Below, piece by piece: positions 8,655 to 17,640 of a stretch of 64,000 nucleotides of DNA; the first letter of the stretch is position 1; every line of letters begins with the position of its first letter. The stretch is taken from the NCBI RefSeq assembly GCF_009866805.1, contig NZ_SIZW01000042.1, forward strand, positions 893,861 to 957,860, written 5' to 3'. The position numbers and the translations under genes are program-made. Below the pieces are notes generated by a model. It searched no databases. It saw nothing but the letters and a program-made list of their open reading frames with translations, and had not been told where the DNA came from. This DNA comes from Schauerella aestuarii (GTDB lineage: Bacteria; Pseudomonadota; Gammaproteobacteria; Burkholderiales; Burkholderiaceae_B).

Positions 8655-11057
8655 CTACCCTGCGCGACCACTTGGCGTTGGCCCGCCCGCTGAACCGTCG
8701 GGCGCCGTCGGCGACGCAGAACCCACCGTCGGCTCAGGGTGAATCGTCCCCTCAGCCGGCATCGCATCGCGCACCCAGGTCTCACGCGGATTCGCCAACG
8801 GAATCCCCAGCTCGCGAAAGCGCAGCCATACCCGCCGATTGAACTCGCGTTGTACCGGCCAGCGCCCGCGATCGACCGTGCGGATCTGTCCGGCGATCGT
8901 GGCCGACGCGCCGTCGATCTGGTCCACACCCCAGATATCGATATCCGCCAGGATCAAGCTGCTGTAGGCGTCCTCTTCCCGCATCTGTGCGCCGATGGCC
9001 TTGAGGGTATCGATGACTTGTGCGATATCGGCATCGGCCCCCACACTTACCCGCACGGCGGCATTGCCGATTCCGCGATTGGTGTTGTTGACGGTGGTGA
9101 CCGAACTGAACGGCACCACGTGCAGCGAACCGTCGCCCGCGCGCAAACGCACCGTGCGAATGGAGAGATGCTCCACCGTACCGGACACGCCCGCGACGGT
9201 TACCGAGTCGCCCACCTGCATCGCATTTTCCATCAACAGGAAGATGCCGGTGATGAAATCCTGCACGAGCTTCTGCGAACCGAAACCCAGTGCCACGCCG
9301 ATGATGCTGGCACCCGCCAGGAGCGGCGCGGTATTCACGCCAAGCTGGCTCAACGCGGTCAACAAAACGATCACGCCGATCACGATGAAGACGATCGTGC
9401 GCATCATCGGAATCAGGGTGCGCAGGCGCGCCACACGCATCATGTCGCCCGCGTCGGTCCACCGTTCGATGCGGCGACGCAGGCCCCACCCCATCGCTTC
9501 CCAGGTCACCACGGCAAGAATCGCCGCAATCGCGATCGTGAGCATCGCCGACGCCAGACGGCGTCCGATCGTGCCGGTGGCGAAGTTCTGCCACACGTCC
9601 AGGCCCCACGACTGCAGCAGAATCAGCACGGTGAGCACGGCAATCGTGGCATGCACCACGCCGCGTAGCCAGCGCCGGTAACGCAACGCCGCGCTGGAAA
9701 GCGGCACGGCAGCACCTTCGGCGGCGGCGACCGGTGCCGTGCGCTGAAAGCCATTCTCGATGGCGCCCGTGACGATGATCGTCACGATATGCGCCCCGAT
9801 CAACACCGCCGCCGAAACGGCGAAAAAGTGCAGCACCCGCTGAAACCCATTGTTCACTCCCAGCGCCCATACCAGCCAGATCGCCGCGACGAAGATGATC
9901 GCAGCCACCGTCCAGGCATCGGCGGCAAACGCACGCAAGCCGGCAAACCGAACGGGTGCTATCCCCGCCTGGGTCCCCCGTATCAACGCCTTCACACGGT
10001 GACGCGTCTGAATGATCATCACGATCAACATGATGTGTACGATCAATGAAGCCGTCTTCAAAAGTAATGTGCGGAAGATCGGATCCACGCCCACCGCGAC
10101 CAGAATCTCGGCCACGGCCATGCCATAGGCCGAAATGAAGAAAATGGCGCAAGCCCAGCGGAACAGATACCGCGCTCGGGCATCGGTCATGTGCAAGAGG
10201 CGCAAGCCCTGTCCTCGCGGGGAGATCAACAGGCGCGACACGGCCACCGCGATGCGTACCGTCACGAAGGCATTCACGAGCAGCAGCACGACCCGTTGAC
10301 CCAACGTCCCGGCGCCGAACAGCGACGCGGTCATCAGACCGCTGGCGGCCAGCAACGCCAGCATCGGCAGCACATCCAGCAGCGCATCGCCCACGGCGTA
10401 AGGCACCCGCCGCAAGAGCGCCAGGCGGCTGTGACCGACGCGCGCGGCATGATCGGCGATCAGCTTGCGCGGCCGCCGCAAGCCAAAGCGTCCAATGGCT
10501 TCGCACACCACCGCAACCAACACGACCAATAAAAACGACCCCACATCGCGCAGCACATCGGCGCGCGATTGCCCGTCGAACGAAAGCGACTGATGCCAGA
10601 CGCCGGCACTGCGAATCTGGCTCAGCGCCGCCAGCGACTCGCGGCCTTGTTCGGTCATGCTGGCAAACCAGCGCTCGATCGCGTTGAACACCTGGTCGAG
10701 CAACCCGTTTTGCACCAGCGGGCTTTCGGCGGCCGGCGGCGCCGCAGCCGGCGTCTCGGCAGGTGCGGTGTCTTCGGCCGCGGGCGCAGAAGACTCGGCC
10801 GGCGCCCCGGCAGCGGGCGCGTCGGAATCGGCGCGGCGCGGCGTGGTCGCATCACTGCGACGACCGGCCTCATCACTGACCGGCGGCTTCACCGCCGGGT
10901 CGGCATTGCGGACGTCTGCCGGCGCGGTCCGTGCGGCTGATGCGGGATCGCGCTCGGCCGCCGTTGCCGGCATGCCCACCAGCGCGCAGGCCAGACCCAA
11001 AGCGCCAACAGCTACCGCAGCGCCCAAACGGTGTTTTACGTCTTGCCAACCGGACAT
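8655..11057 (-). CDS. Large mechanosensitive channel of the MscS family (YbiO-like)
   Basis: 800 residues. A signal peptide (ending near PATAAERD) is followed by an Ala/Pro-rich region of about 90 residues and then many membrane helices. The MscS core lies in the C-terminal third: pore helix LLAGASIIGVALGFGSQKLV, then FITGIFLLMENAMQVGDSV and the beta domain with VEHLSIRTVRLR and VPFSSV. The protein resembles E. coli YbiO, a moderate-conductance channel that releases solutes on osmotic downshock. The start has AGGAAA upstream. The C-terminal 40 residues are Pro/Gly/Thr-rich and probably disordered. It is followed upstream by an aldo/keto reductase gene in the same direction, with a 13-base gap. 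Confidence 0.9.
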   Translation of the reverse strand: MSGWQDVKHRLGAAVAVGALGLACALVGMPATAAERDPASAARTAPADVRNADPAVKPPVSDEAGRRSDATTPRRADSDAPAAGAPAESSAPAAEDTAPAETPAAAPPAAESPLVQNGLLDQVFNAIERWFASMTEQGRESLAALSQIRSAGVWHQSLSFDGQSRADVLRDVGSFLLVVLVAVVCEAIGRFGLRRPRKLIADHAARVGHSRLALLRRVPYAVGDALLDVLPMLALLAASGLMTASLFGAGTLGQRVVLLLVNAFVTVRIAVAVSRLLISPRGQGLRLLHMTDARARYLFRWACAIFFISAYGMAVAEILVAVGVDPIFRTLLLKTASLIVHIMLIVMIIQTRHRVKALIRGTQAGIAPVRFAGLRAFAADAWTVAAIIFVAAIWLVWALGVNNGFQRVLHFFAVSAAVLIGAHIVTIIVTGAIENGFQRTAPVAAAEGAAVPLSSAALRYRRWLRGVVHATIAVLTVLILLQSWGLDVWQNFATGTIGRRLASAMLTIAIAAILAVVTWEAMGWGLRRRIERWTDAGDMMRVARLRTLIPMMRTIVFIVIGVIVLLTALSQLGVNTAPLLAGASIIGVALGFGSQKLVQDFITGIFLLMENAMQVGDSVTVAGVSGTVEHLSIRTVRLRAGDGSLHVVPFSSVTTVNNTNRGIGNAAVRVSVGADADIAQVIDTLKAIGAQMREEDAYSSLILADIDIWGVDQIDGASATIAGQIRTVDRGRWPVQREFNRRVWLRFRELGIPLANPRETWVRDAMPAEGTIHPEPTVGSASPTAPDGSAGGPTPSGRAG

Positions 11058-11070
11058 CGATATTTTCCTG

Positions 11071-12078
11071 CTACTTGCGCGCGGGGCGCCCTTCGATCGG
11101 ATAAGCGGGGTCGTTGTACCCCGGCGTGGACGGATGGCCCGGTGCGATCAGCGAATCGACGAACGCGTCGTCTTCCGCCGTGACGTTGAAGTCCAGCACC
11201 CGTGCATAGCCATCCCAATGTTCCTGCGTGCGCGGTCCCACGATCGCCGATGTGACGATGGGGTTGCCCAGCACCCAGGCGAGCGCGAAGTCAGCAGCCG
11301 TCATGCCGCGCGTTTCAGCATGGGCTTTGATGCGTTGCGCGATCTCGATCGATTCGACACGAAACTCCGTCTGCATCAGGCGCTTATCCTTGCGGGCAGC
11401 GCGGGAATCCTCAGGCGGCTCGGCATTGGGCACGTACTTGCCCGTCAACACGCCACGGGCGAGCGGACTATAAGGAAACACGCCAATGCCGTAATGCGCG
11501 GCGGCCGGCAATTGCTCGTTTTCGGCCTGGCGGGTCAAGGCGTTGTACAAAGGCTGGCTCGCCACCGGGCGGTCAATGCCCATTTCGTCGGCCAGGCGGC
11601 ACACTTCGGCAATCCGCCACCCGCGAAAGTTCGAAAGCCCGAAATAACGGATCTTGCCCTGACGGATCAGGTCGGCAATGGCTCGCACCGCTTCACCCAA
11701 CGGCGCTCCCGGCACTTCCTTGTGCAAATACAGGATATCCAGGTGCGGCGTATCAAGCCGCTTCAAGCTCGCCTCGACCGCCTGATTGATCCACTTGCGC
11801 GAGATACCCACGCCGTTGGGGCCTTCACCTGTGGGGTTGGCCAGCTTGGTCGCAAGCACCCACCAATCGCGATCTTGCTTCAACGCCCGGCCCACCACCC
11901 GCTCCGATTCGCCGCCGTTGTACACGTCCGCCGTATCGATCGAATTGACGCCCAGTGCGCGCGCCGAAGCAATGATGTTCTGCGAGGTGGCTTCGTCGGT
12001 CGCTTCGCCGAACATCATCGTGCCCAACGTCAACGGCGAAACCTTCAACCCACTGGCGCCAACATAGCGATATTGCAC
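11071..12078 (-). CDS. Aldo/keto reductase
   Basis: 335 residues with the AKR (beta/alpha)8 motifs: LTLGTMMFGEATDE, the catalytic region SIDTADVYNGGESE (Asp-Tyr), VLATKLANP, LDTPHLDILYLH and the NADPH-binding C-terminal region PIVTSAIVGPRTQEHW. It reduces aldehydes or ketones with NADPH in the cytoplasm; the substrate is not evident. The start is GTG at 12078, because AGGAG lies seven bases upstream and the residues after it (QYRYVGASGLKVSPL) are the family's normal N-terminus. The longer frame to 12111 has no such site. It may be cotranscribed with the downstream MscS gene, 13 bases away. Confidence 0.9.
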   Translation of the reverse strand: MQYRYVGASGLKVSPLTLGTMMFGEATDEATSQNIIASARALGVNSIDTADVYNGGESERVVGRALKQDRDWWVLATKLANPTGEGPNGVGISRKWINQAVEASLKRLDTPHLDILYLHKEVPGAPLGEAVRAIADLIRQGKIRYFGLSNFRGWRIAEVCRLADEMGIDRPVASQPLYNALTRQAENEQLPAAAHYGIGVFPYSPLARGVLTGKYVPNAEPPEDSRAARKDKRLMQTEFRVESIEIAQRIKAHAETRGMTAADFALAWVLGNPIVTSAIVGPRTQEHWDGYARVLDFNVTAEDDAFVDSLIAPGHPSTPGYNDPAYPIEGRPARK

Positions 12079-12144
12079 AGGCCTTCTCCTAGAGGTGAGA
12101 GGACGCCACACCCCATGCGCCCTCGGATAGACAAAAGATAGACG

Positions 12145-12173
12145 AAAAAAAAGCCCCGCATGCGGGGCTTTTT
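12145..12173 (-). terminator. Rho-independent terminator after the cold-shock gene
   Basis: A perfect 20-base palindrome (AAGCCCCGCATGCGGGGCTT, 12151-12170) is flanked by A-runs on one side and T-runs on the other, so it can act in both directions. On the minus strand it ends the cold-shock gene transcript and separates it from the aldo/keto reductase gene. Confidence 0.9.
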
Positions 12174-12187
12174 GAATTCTGCAGGCT

Positions 12188-12391
12188 TTACAGGACCTGA
12201 ATCTTCGTGGCTTGCGGGCCCTTTTGGCCTTGGCCGGACACGTAGCTTACTTTTTGGTTTTCTTCAAGCGTCTTGAAGCCATTGCCCTGAATTTCAGAGA
12301 AGTGGGCGAAAAGGTCTTTGCCACCGGCGTCGGGGGTAATGAAACCAAAGCCCTTTTCCGAGTTGAACCACTTAACAATACCGGTTTCCAT
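12188..12391 (-). CDS. Cold-shock domain protein (CspA family)
   Basis: 67 residues, the standard length, forming one OB-fold cold-shock domain. Both RNA-binding motifs are present: KGFGFI (RNP1) and DLFAHF (RNP2-like VFVHF). These proteins bind single-stranded RNA and DNA and prevent RNA secondary structure in the cytoplasm. AGGA lies upstream of the ATG. A terminator follows the stop. A -10-like TATTAT at 12463-12468 would give a leader of roughly 60-70 bases. The sequence alone does not show whether the gene is cold-induced. Confidence 0.95.
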   Translation of the reverse strand: METGIVKWFNSEKGFGFITPDAGGKDLFAHFSEIQGNGFKTLEENQKVSYVSGQGQKGPQATKIQVL

Positions 12392-12709
12392 GCTGTCTTT
12401 CCTAAATTAAGAACACGTCAGCTTCGGGTCGAATGAGACCGAATTCAATGCAGACGCACGCCATAATACCCCTTCCCAACCATCTTGGATACGAGAAAGC
12501 GACAGCGCAATGATAAGTAAACGTAAGCAAGCACCAGAAGCTCCCCTGTCGTCCGGCTAGATCGCGCACCGCCGCGGTCCTCCGGCCCGTTGCTCAACCG
12601 TGCAAACCACGTGGGCACACTACTTGCCTTGCTTTGTACAAACGCCTTCACCGGGCGCGGCACGTAGAACGCTGCATGGGGCAGCAAAGCCGGAAAGAGG
12701 AGTAATCAC
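12392..12709. other. Intergenic region upstream of the cold-shock and DUF3309 genes
   Basis: 318 bases between divergent genes. It should hold the promoter and leader of the cold-shock gene on the minus strand (TATTAT at 12463-12468, no good -35) and the promoter of the DUF3309-type gene on the plus strand. No further gene is supported; the 80-codon minus-strand frame here has no family features. Confidence 0.5.
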
Positions 12710-12865
12710 ATGCTAGGCACCGTACTACTGATCGTTTTGATTCTGTTGCTGGTCGGCGCACTGCCCAACTGGAACCACAGCCGCAACTGGGGCTACGGTC
12801 CCACGGGCGGGTTGGGTTTGGTCCTCATCATCGTCATCGTCCTGCTGTTGATGGGACGAATCTGA
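12710..12865 (+). CDS. DUF3309-type small membrane protein
   Basis: A 51-residue protein preceded by an excellent ribosome-binding site (GAGGAG at 12697-12702, seven bases before the ATG). It has two hydrophobic helices (LLIVLILLLVGALPNW and LVLIIVIVLLLMGRI) joined by a glycine- and tryptophan-containing turn (NWNHSRNWGYGPTGG). This is the pattern of the DUF3309 family of tiny proteobacterial inner-membrane proteins. No function is known to me. Confidence 0.8.
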   Translation: MLGTVLLIVLILLLVGALPNWNHSRNWGYGPTGGLGLVLIIVIVLLLMGRI

Positions 12866-12910
12866 CGCTCCCCAGTCAGACGCCCCGCCATCATTGAGGG
12901 GTGTTTCGAA

Positions 12911-12946
12911 CAATGGGCCGGCTTGCCTTTGCAAGTCGGCCCATTG
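12911..12946. terminator. Hairpin between convergent genes
   Basis: Inverted repeat of 16 bases with one G-T pair and a four-base loop (arms 12911-12926 and 12931-12946). It lies directly between the DUF3309-type gene and the minus-strand cysteine dioxygenase fusion and ends at the latter's stop codon. It lacks a long T-run, so it is called from position and stem strength. Confidence 0.6.
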
Positions 12947-15178
12947 TCATTCTGCCGCCAGAACCTTGAAGCCGTGGGTGCCGTCCCGCGCCAGTTGATC
13001 GACCAGGCCGTACTCCCAATCGAGATAGCCTTGCATCGCCGCCACGGGATTGTCGGTGCCTTCATAAGGACGACGATAACGATCGGTGGGCTCGACCACC
13101 CAGTCAGGCGCCTCAGCCGTCAGGCCCTCACCAGCTTGCGTCCATCCCCGTGATCCGTCGCGCAGCACGTAAACCGCGGCACCCACGCCCCAAGCGCGCA
13201 GCGCCTCGACGACATCCGACCAGCCGAATGCCGCCAGGGCGCCGTCCGAAGAGGTGAGCACGACGCGCGTCACGTGCGGCGCGCTCGCCAACAGGCGCGC
13301 CAGCGCCGGCGCATTCGCACGGCGCACGTGCGACGCACCCGGCACATGGTGCTTGCGATATTCCGCACTGCTACCCATGTCGATGATCCGCAGTGCCGAC
13401 GCCACCGCCGGATCATCCAACCAAGCGGCAAGCGTGGTGCCATCGACCCAGCGATCCTGCGGCACGTGCTCCGCACACGGGGGCGCGGGCGCCACCTCGG
13501 CAAACGGCCACTCGTCCACAGGCGGCGCATCATCCACGACATGGACGTCCCACCCCATCTGCGCCAGCCACGACGCTGTCATATTGGCGCGTACCCCGTC
13601 GTCATCCACCAGAACAATACGCGCGCCGCGCACGGCCACCACATGGTCGGTTTCCTGCACCAGCTGACCGCCCGGCGCATTCGCGAAGCCTGCCAGGTGC
13701 CGGCGTGCATACTCCTCAGGCGCACGCACATCCAACCAATAGCAGGTGCGATCGGCGCATTGTTGGAAGGCATGCGCCAGCGACACGCGCGCCACGCCTG
13801 CTCGGTCGGCGAGACGACGGGCGCGCGTCTGCGCATCGGCATGCCAGGCTTGCGCCACACCGTGGTCATGCCGACGCGACTGGCCACGCTCGAGCGTCTG
13901 ACCCGCCAGCGTCCAGCCGATGGTACCGTTGCGCAGCGCCGCCACCGGGTTCGGAATGCCCACGTTCACCAGCGATTGCGTGCCGATGATGCTGCGCGTA
14001 CGCCCGGCACAGTTCACAATCACCTGTGTGCGGGGATCGGGCGCGAGATCCTTGATGCGCAAGGCGAGCTCCGCACCGGGCACGCTTATCCCGCCGGGAA
14101 TGCTCATCGTGTTGTACTCATCGAAGCGACGGGCATCCAAAATGACGACGTCGGCGCGGGCGTCGATCAACGTCTGCACGGCTTCGGCAGACAGTGACGG
14201 CGTATGCCGCTGCGATTCAACCAACTCGCCGAATGACTTGCTCGGCACATTGACGTCACGAAACAACTCACCGCCCGCGCGGCGCCATCCGGCCAGACCG
14301 CCGGCCAATAAACACACGTCCACGTAACCCAGCGCGCGCAGCCGGTGCGCGGCCCTGCGCGCCAGCCCTTCGCCATCGTCATACACCACGATCGGTACAT
14401 CTCTGCGCGGCAGGCGTTGTGCTGCCTGCGTCTCGATCGCGCTGTAGGGCATATTGGCGGCGAACAATGGGTGCGCTTCGGCAAAGGGCGCTTCCTCGCG
14501 CACATCAAGCAACGCGACCTCGCGCCGCGCCAATAGCGCCGCGCGCACGTCGTGCACACTGCGATTCGGAATATCGCCCGGCAACACGCGCCACAGATTC
14601 GGCAAACCCGTATTCGCATATCCGGAAATGAACGGTTTGACCGTGCCATCCGGCATATACACCGCTCGCCGAATCGCGCCGATATTGGCGCCGTACACAT
14701 GAATGCTGACCGATACGCGATCGTCGAACGCGTTCGCCACTTGATGCACGTCGCCAATCGATGGTGACACCGCCTCCACATCGCCGGGATGCAACGTCTT
14801 TTCTGTGCCGTGGGGCTGCGGTGTGCCGTTATCAAGGGCAAAGGACTGTGCCCGCTCGGCGCCACGCAGCATGCCGATCAAGCCCCACACGGTATGGTCG
14901 TGGATCGGCGTGCCCTGGGCGGGTCCCCATACAAAACTCACCACGCTGAATCGCCCCAAGGGGTCGGCGTACAACAAATATTGCGTGTAGTGATCGGGAT
15001 GCGGCGCAGCGAACGCCGGATCGAGCCAATCGTCGTGCGCGACGAGTTGCCTCAGAAGTGCGCCGCCATTATTTAATAGTTCGGATTCCGAATTATTAAA
15101 ATCGGCAAGTTTGGAAAACCCTTCAACAAAATCACGAAAACGCGACCACTGCGTTTTAACCGTTTGATGCTCATCCAT
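12947..15178 (-). CDS. Cysteine dioxygenase fused to four rhodanese domains
   Basis: 743 residues. Residues 1-195 are a type I cysteine dioxygenase: the iron ligands are H93 and H95 (PIHDH) and H145 (GDVHQVANA). This domain oxidises cysteine to cysteine sulfinate. Four rhodanese-fold domains follow, at about 207-302, 332-432, 465-550 and 578-688. Only the second keeps a catalytic-loop cysteine (C390 in VNCAGRTRS). The other three have Asp or Ser at that position (VVYDDGEG, VLVDDDGV, VLTSSDGA) and are probably structural or regulatory. The fusion suggests that cysteine catabolism and sulfane-sulfur handling are combined in one cytoplasmic protein. It is divergent from the GGDEF/EAL gene across 209 bases. 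Confidence 0.9.
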   Translation of the reverse strand: MDEHQTVKTQWSRFRDFVEGFSKLADFNNSESELLNNGGALLRQLVAHDDWLDPAFAAPHPDHYTQYLLYADPLGRFSVVSFVWGPAQGTPIHDHTVWGLIGMLRGAERAQSFALDNGTPQPHGTEKTLHPGDVEAVSPSIGDVHQVANAFDDRVSVSIHVYGANIGAIRRAVYMPDGTVKPFISGYANTGLPNLWRVLPGDIPNRSVHDVRAALLARREVALLDVREEAPFAEAHPLFAANMPYSAIETQAAQRLPRRDVPIVVYDDGEGLARRAAHRLRALGYVDVCLLAGGLAGWRRAGGELFRDVNVPSKSFGELVESQRHTPSLSAEAVQTLIDARADVVILDARRFDEYNTMSIPGGISVPGAELALRIKDLAPDPRTQVIVNCAGRTRSIIGTQSLVNVGIPNPVAALRNGTIGWTLAGQTLERGQSRRHDHGVAQAWHADAQTRARRLADRAGVARVSLAHAFQQCADRTCYWLDVRAPEEYARRHLAGFANAPGGQLVQETDHVVAVRGARIVLVDDDGVRANMTASWLAQMGWDVHVVDDAPPVDEWPFAEVAPAPPCAEHVPQDRWVDGTTLAAWLDDPAVASALRIIDMGSSAEYRKHHVPGASHVRRANAPALARLLASAPHVTRVVLTSSDGALAAFGWSDVVEALRAWGVGAAVYVLRDGSRGWTQAGEGLTAEAPDWVVEPTDRYRRPYEGTDNPVAAMQGYLDWEYGLVDQLARDGTHGFKVLAAE

Positions 15179-15387
15179 TATTTCCTGCCCTTCCTCTTCG
15201 CCCCGCGCGCCCTGCCCTACGCCGCGCGCGCCACAAATAAATATCGCTCATTAAAGAACAACCACTGCCTTGCCGTAATTCTTTTCTGTAATATCCATAG
15301 ATATCCCAACCGGGAATCAAAATTGCTAATTCGAACGTTGCGCAGATGAAAATCTCGCCTTTTTGTATTTTGCGAGCAAGGTGTTAA

Positions 15388-17529
15388 ATGCCGTCGATCA
15401 TGCAATCGCTCCAGATCTGGCCAGCTGCGGTGTGCAAGCCAAATGCGGTGCCGTACGGTATACCACCGGGCCTGGATCGGCTTGCCCGAGTCATTGCCAA
15501 GGCGCTGCGGGTGCCCTTCGCAGCGATTGCGCCCAAAGGATTCCACGCTGTAAGTTGCCAGACCAATCGTGGCAGCCACGACGAACGCGTTGCGCGTGCC
15601 GTGGTTGACGTCGAGACATCGCTGAAACCGATCAACCTCGACCTGCCCGCACGCCACGGCGGTCATCACGCATTCTTCAGCGGCGTGCCTATTTTCGACG
15701 ATTGCCGCACGTTTTTGGGCGTGCTCTACGTGGTGGGTGAAAAACCCAGCGCGTTGGCCGAAGCGGCGCAAGCAGAACTGATCGCATCTTTCGCTGAAAT
15801 CGTGGCCGAACGCTTCGTTGCGCATCGTGTGGGCAGCGCTCGCCGGCAGGCGCTGGCGCGATTTCAGCATGTGGCAGCGACCGCCTCCGATGGCATCGTC
15901 TGTACGAACGATCATGGCCACATCACCTATGCCAACGCGGCGGCGGGCCAAATTTTCGGCTACAAATCCAATGAGCTCGCCGGCAAGCATATCGGGGTGT
16001 TGCTGCCCGACGTTGTGCGCGACAACCATCAGCCGGCGATCAACTCGGCCTATTTCGACGAAGAAAACGTGCCGTCACGCGAGCCAATCGAAACGGAAGG
16101 CATGCGCGCCGATGGTGGCGCCTTCCCCGCCGAATTGTTGCTCTCGACGTGGGAAGAAGATACGCGCCGCGCCTTCGCCTTCATGGTGCGCGATGTGTCC
16201 ACCCGCAAACGCAACGATGAACACCTGTTCAATCTTGCGCACTTCGATCCGCTCACCGGTTTGCCCAATCGCCAGACGTTTCGCGTCATCATGGATGAGT
16301 ACGTGGCCGCCGAACGCGCATTCGGTCTGCTGCTCCTCGACCTGGATGCGTTCAAGGACGTCAACGACGCTCACGGACATCACGCCGGCGACGACGTCCT
16401 GATCGAAATCTCTGCGCGGCTGCTTGCCGCGTTTCCCGACGTGCCGGTCGTGGCGCGTCTGGGCGGCGATGAGTTTGCCGTCATCGTGGTCGATGAGATC
16501 GATGGCGATGCCTTGCGTACCCTGGGCAATCGGGCCATCCGCCAATTGATGGCACCGGTGTCGACCGAACACGCACAAGTTCGCGTGGGTGCCAGCGTAG
16601 GAATCGCGATCCACCCGAGCCACGGCGCCGATGGCCCCACCTTGCTCGCGAATGCAGACCTGGCGCTGTACAAAGCCAAAGGCCGCGGCCCGGGACGCGT
16701 CGAGTGCTTTACCGATCCGTTGCGCGCCGCACTTGTTGCCCGACGCGATCTCGAAGACCAGTTGCATGCCGCCTGGCGCAACAATGAGTTCGAGCTTTTC
16801 TATCAGCCGCAGTTCGATATGTCGGAGGAGCGGCTCATTGGCACCGAAGCCTTGCTGCGCTGGCGGCATCCTGAGCGCGGTTTACTCACGCCGGCGGCGT
16901 TTCTGGCGGTGCTTGAATCGTCCTCGCTCGTCGGGCCGGTTGGCGAGTGGGTGCTGCAGGACGCCTGCCGCCAAGTCCGGGCGTGGCGTGCGCACTTGCC
17001 TGAAGACTTCCGGATCGCGGTCAATCTTTTTGCGGCCCAAGTCCTCGGCGACGATCTCGAACGCCAAGTGCTTGCGGCGCTTGCCGCGGCGGAAGTTCCG
17101 GCATGCGCCCTCGAACTCGAAATCACCGAAAACACTGTGCTTGCTCAAAACGACGGACTGAATGCCATGTGGCGGCGCCTCGTCGATGCGGGTGTGTCAC
17201 TCGCCTTCGACGATTACGGCACCGGATACGCTGCCCTCAATCTGCTCAAATCGTTACCCATTTCACGTCTGAAGATCGATCGCACCTTCGTCTCGGACGT
17301 GGTGTCCAATCGCGAAGACGCTGCCGTCGTTCAGGCAATTGTGTATTTGGGTAAGAACTTTGGGATGCGGGTGGTCGCCGAGGGTGTCGAAACGCGCGAG
17401 CAGGCCCGCATGTTGCGCGCCTTGCAATGCAGCGAGGTGCAGGGGTATCTGTATAGTCCACCCATCAGCGCCGACGAATTTGCGGAACGTTTCCTGGATA
17501 CCGTCCAGGCAAAACACCGTCACATCTAG
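15388..17529 (+). CDS. PAS-GGDEF-EAL cyclic di-GMP signalling protein
   Basis: 713 residues. An N-terminal GAF-like region (about 30-150) is followed by a PAS domain (about 165-285), a GGDEF domain with an intact GGDEF motif at 359-363, and an EAL domain starting near EALLRW at 487, with DDYGTGYAAL and KIDRTFV. Both catalytic motifs are intact, so it could make or degrade c-di-GMP; many such proteins have only one activity in practice. There is no membrane segment, so it senses a cytoplasmic signal. c-di-GMP controls LapA-type adhesin release in other bacteria, but this protein lacks the LapD membrane/periplasmic module, so a link to the adhesin at the right end is only speculative. Confidence 0.9.
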   Translation: MPSIMQSLQIWPAAVCKPNAVPYGIPPGLDRLARVIAKALRVPFAAIAPKGFHAVSCQTNRGSHDERVARAVVDVETSLKPINLDLPARHGGHHAFFSGVPIFDDCRTFLGVLYVVGEKPSALAEAAQAELIASFAEIVAERFVAHRVGSARRQALARFQHVAATASDGIVCTNDHGHITYANAAAGQIFGYKSNELAGKHIGVLLPDVVRDNHQPAINSAYFDEENVPSREPIETEGMRADGGAFPAELLLSTWEEDTRRAFAFMVRDVSTRKRNDEHLFNLAHFDPLTGLPNRQTFRVIMDEYVAAERAFGLLLLDLDAFKDVNDAHGHHAGDDVLIEISARLLAAFPDVPVVARLGGDEFAVIVVDEIDGDALRTLGNRAIRQLMAPVSTEHAQVRVGASVGIAIHPSHGADGPTLLANADLALYKAKGRGPGRVECFTDPLRAALVARRDLEDQLHAAWRNNEFELFYQPQFDMSEERLIGTEALLRWRHPERGLLTPAAFLAVLESSSLVGPVGEWVLQDACRQVRAWRAHLPEDFRIAVNLFAAQVLGDDLERQVLAALAAAEVPACALELEITENTVLAQNDGLNAMWRRLVDAGVSLAFDDYGTGYAALNLLKSLPISRLKIDRTFVSDVVSNREDAAVVQAIVYLGKNFGMRVVAEGVETREQARMLRALQCSEVQGYLYSPPISADEFAERFLDTVQAKHRHI

Positions 17530-17640
17530 ATTCCGTATATGGCTTCGGATCCCGATGCCGCTCGTATCATTACAATCCTTCCATTTGCTTCTTTTGCGGC
17601 TCATGGCCGTTCCCTGGCCCATTTCCGCACAGGTGTCCGC

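Noticed and set aside
10657..12141. 494-codon plus-strand frame opposite the MscS and aldo/keto reductase genes
   Set aside because: It spans two real minus-strand genes and has an implausible composition.
12445..12687. 80-codon minus-strand frame upstream of the cold-shock gene
   Set aside because: No ribosome-binding site, odd composition, and it occupies the promoter region.
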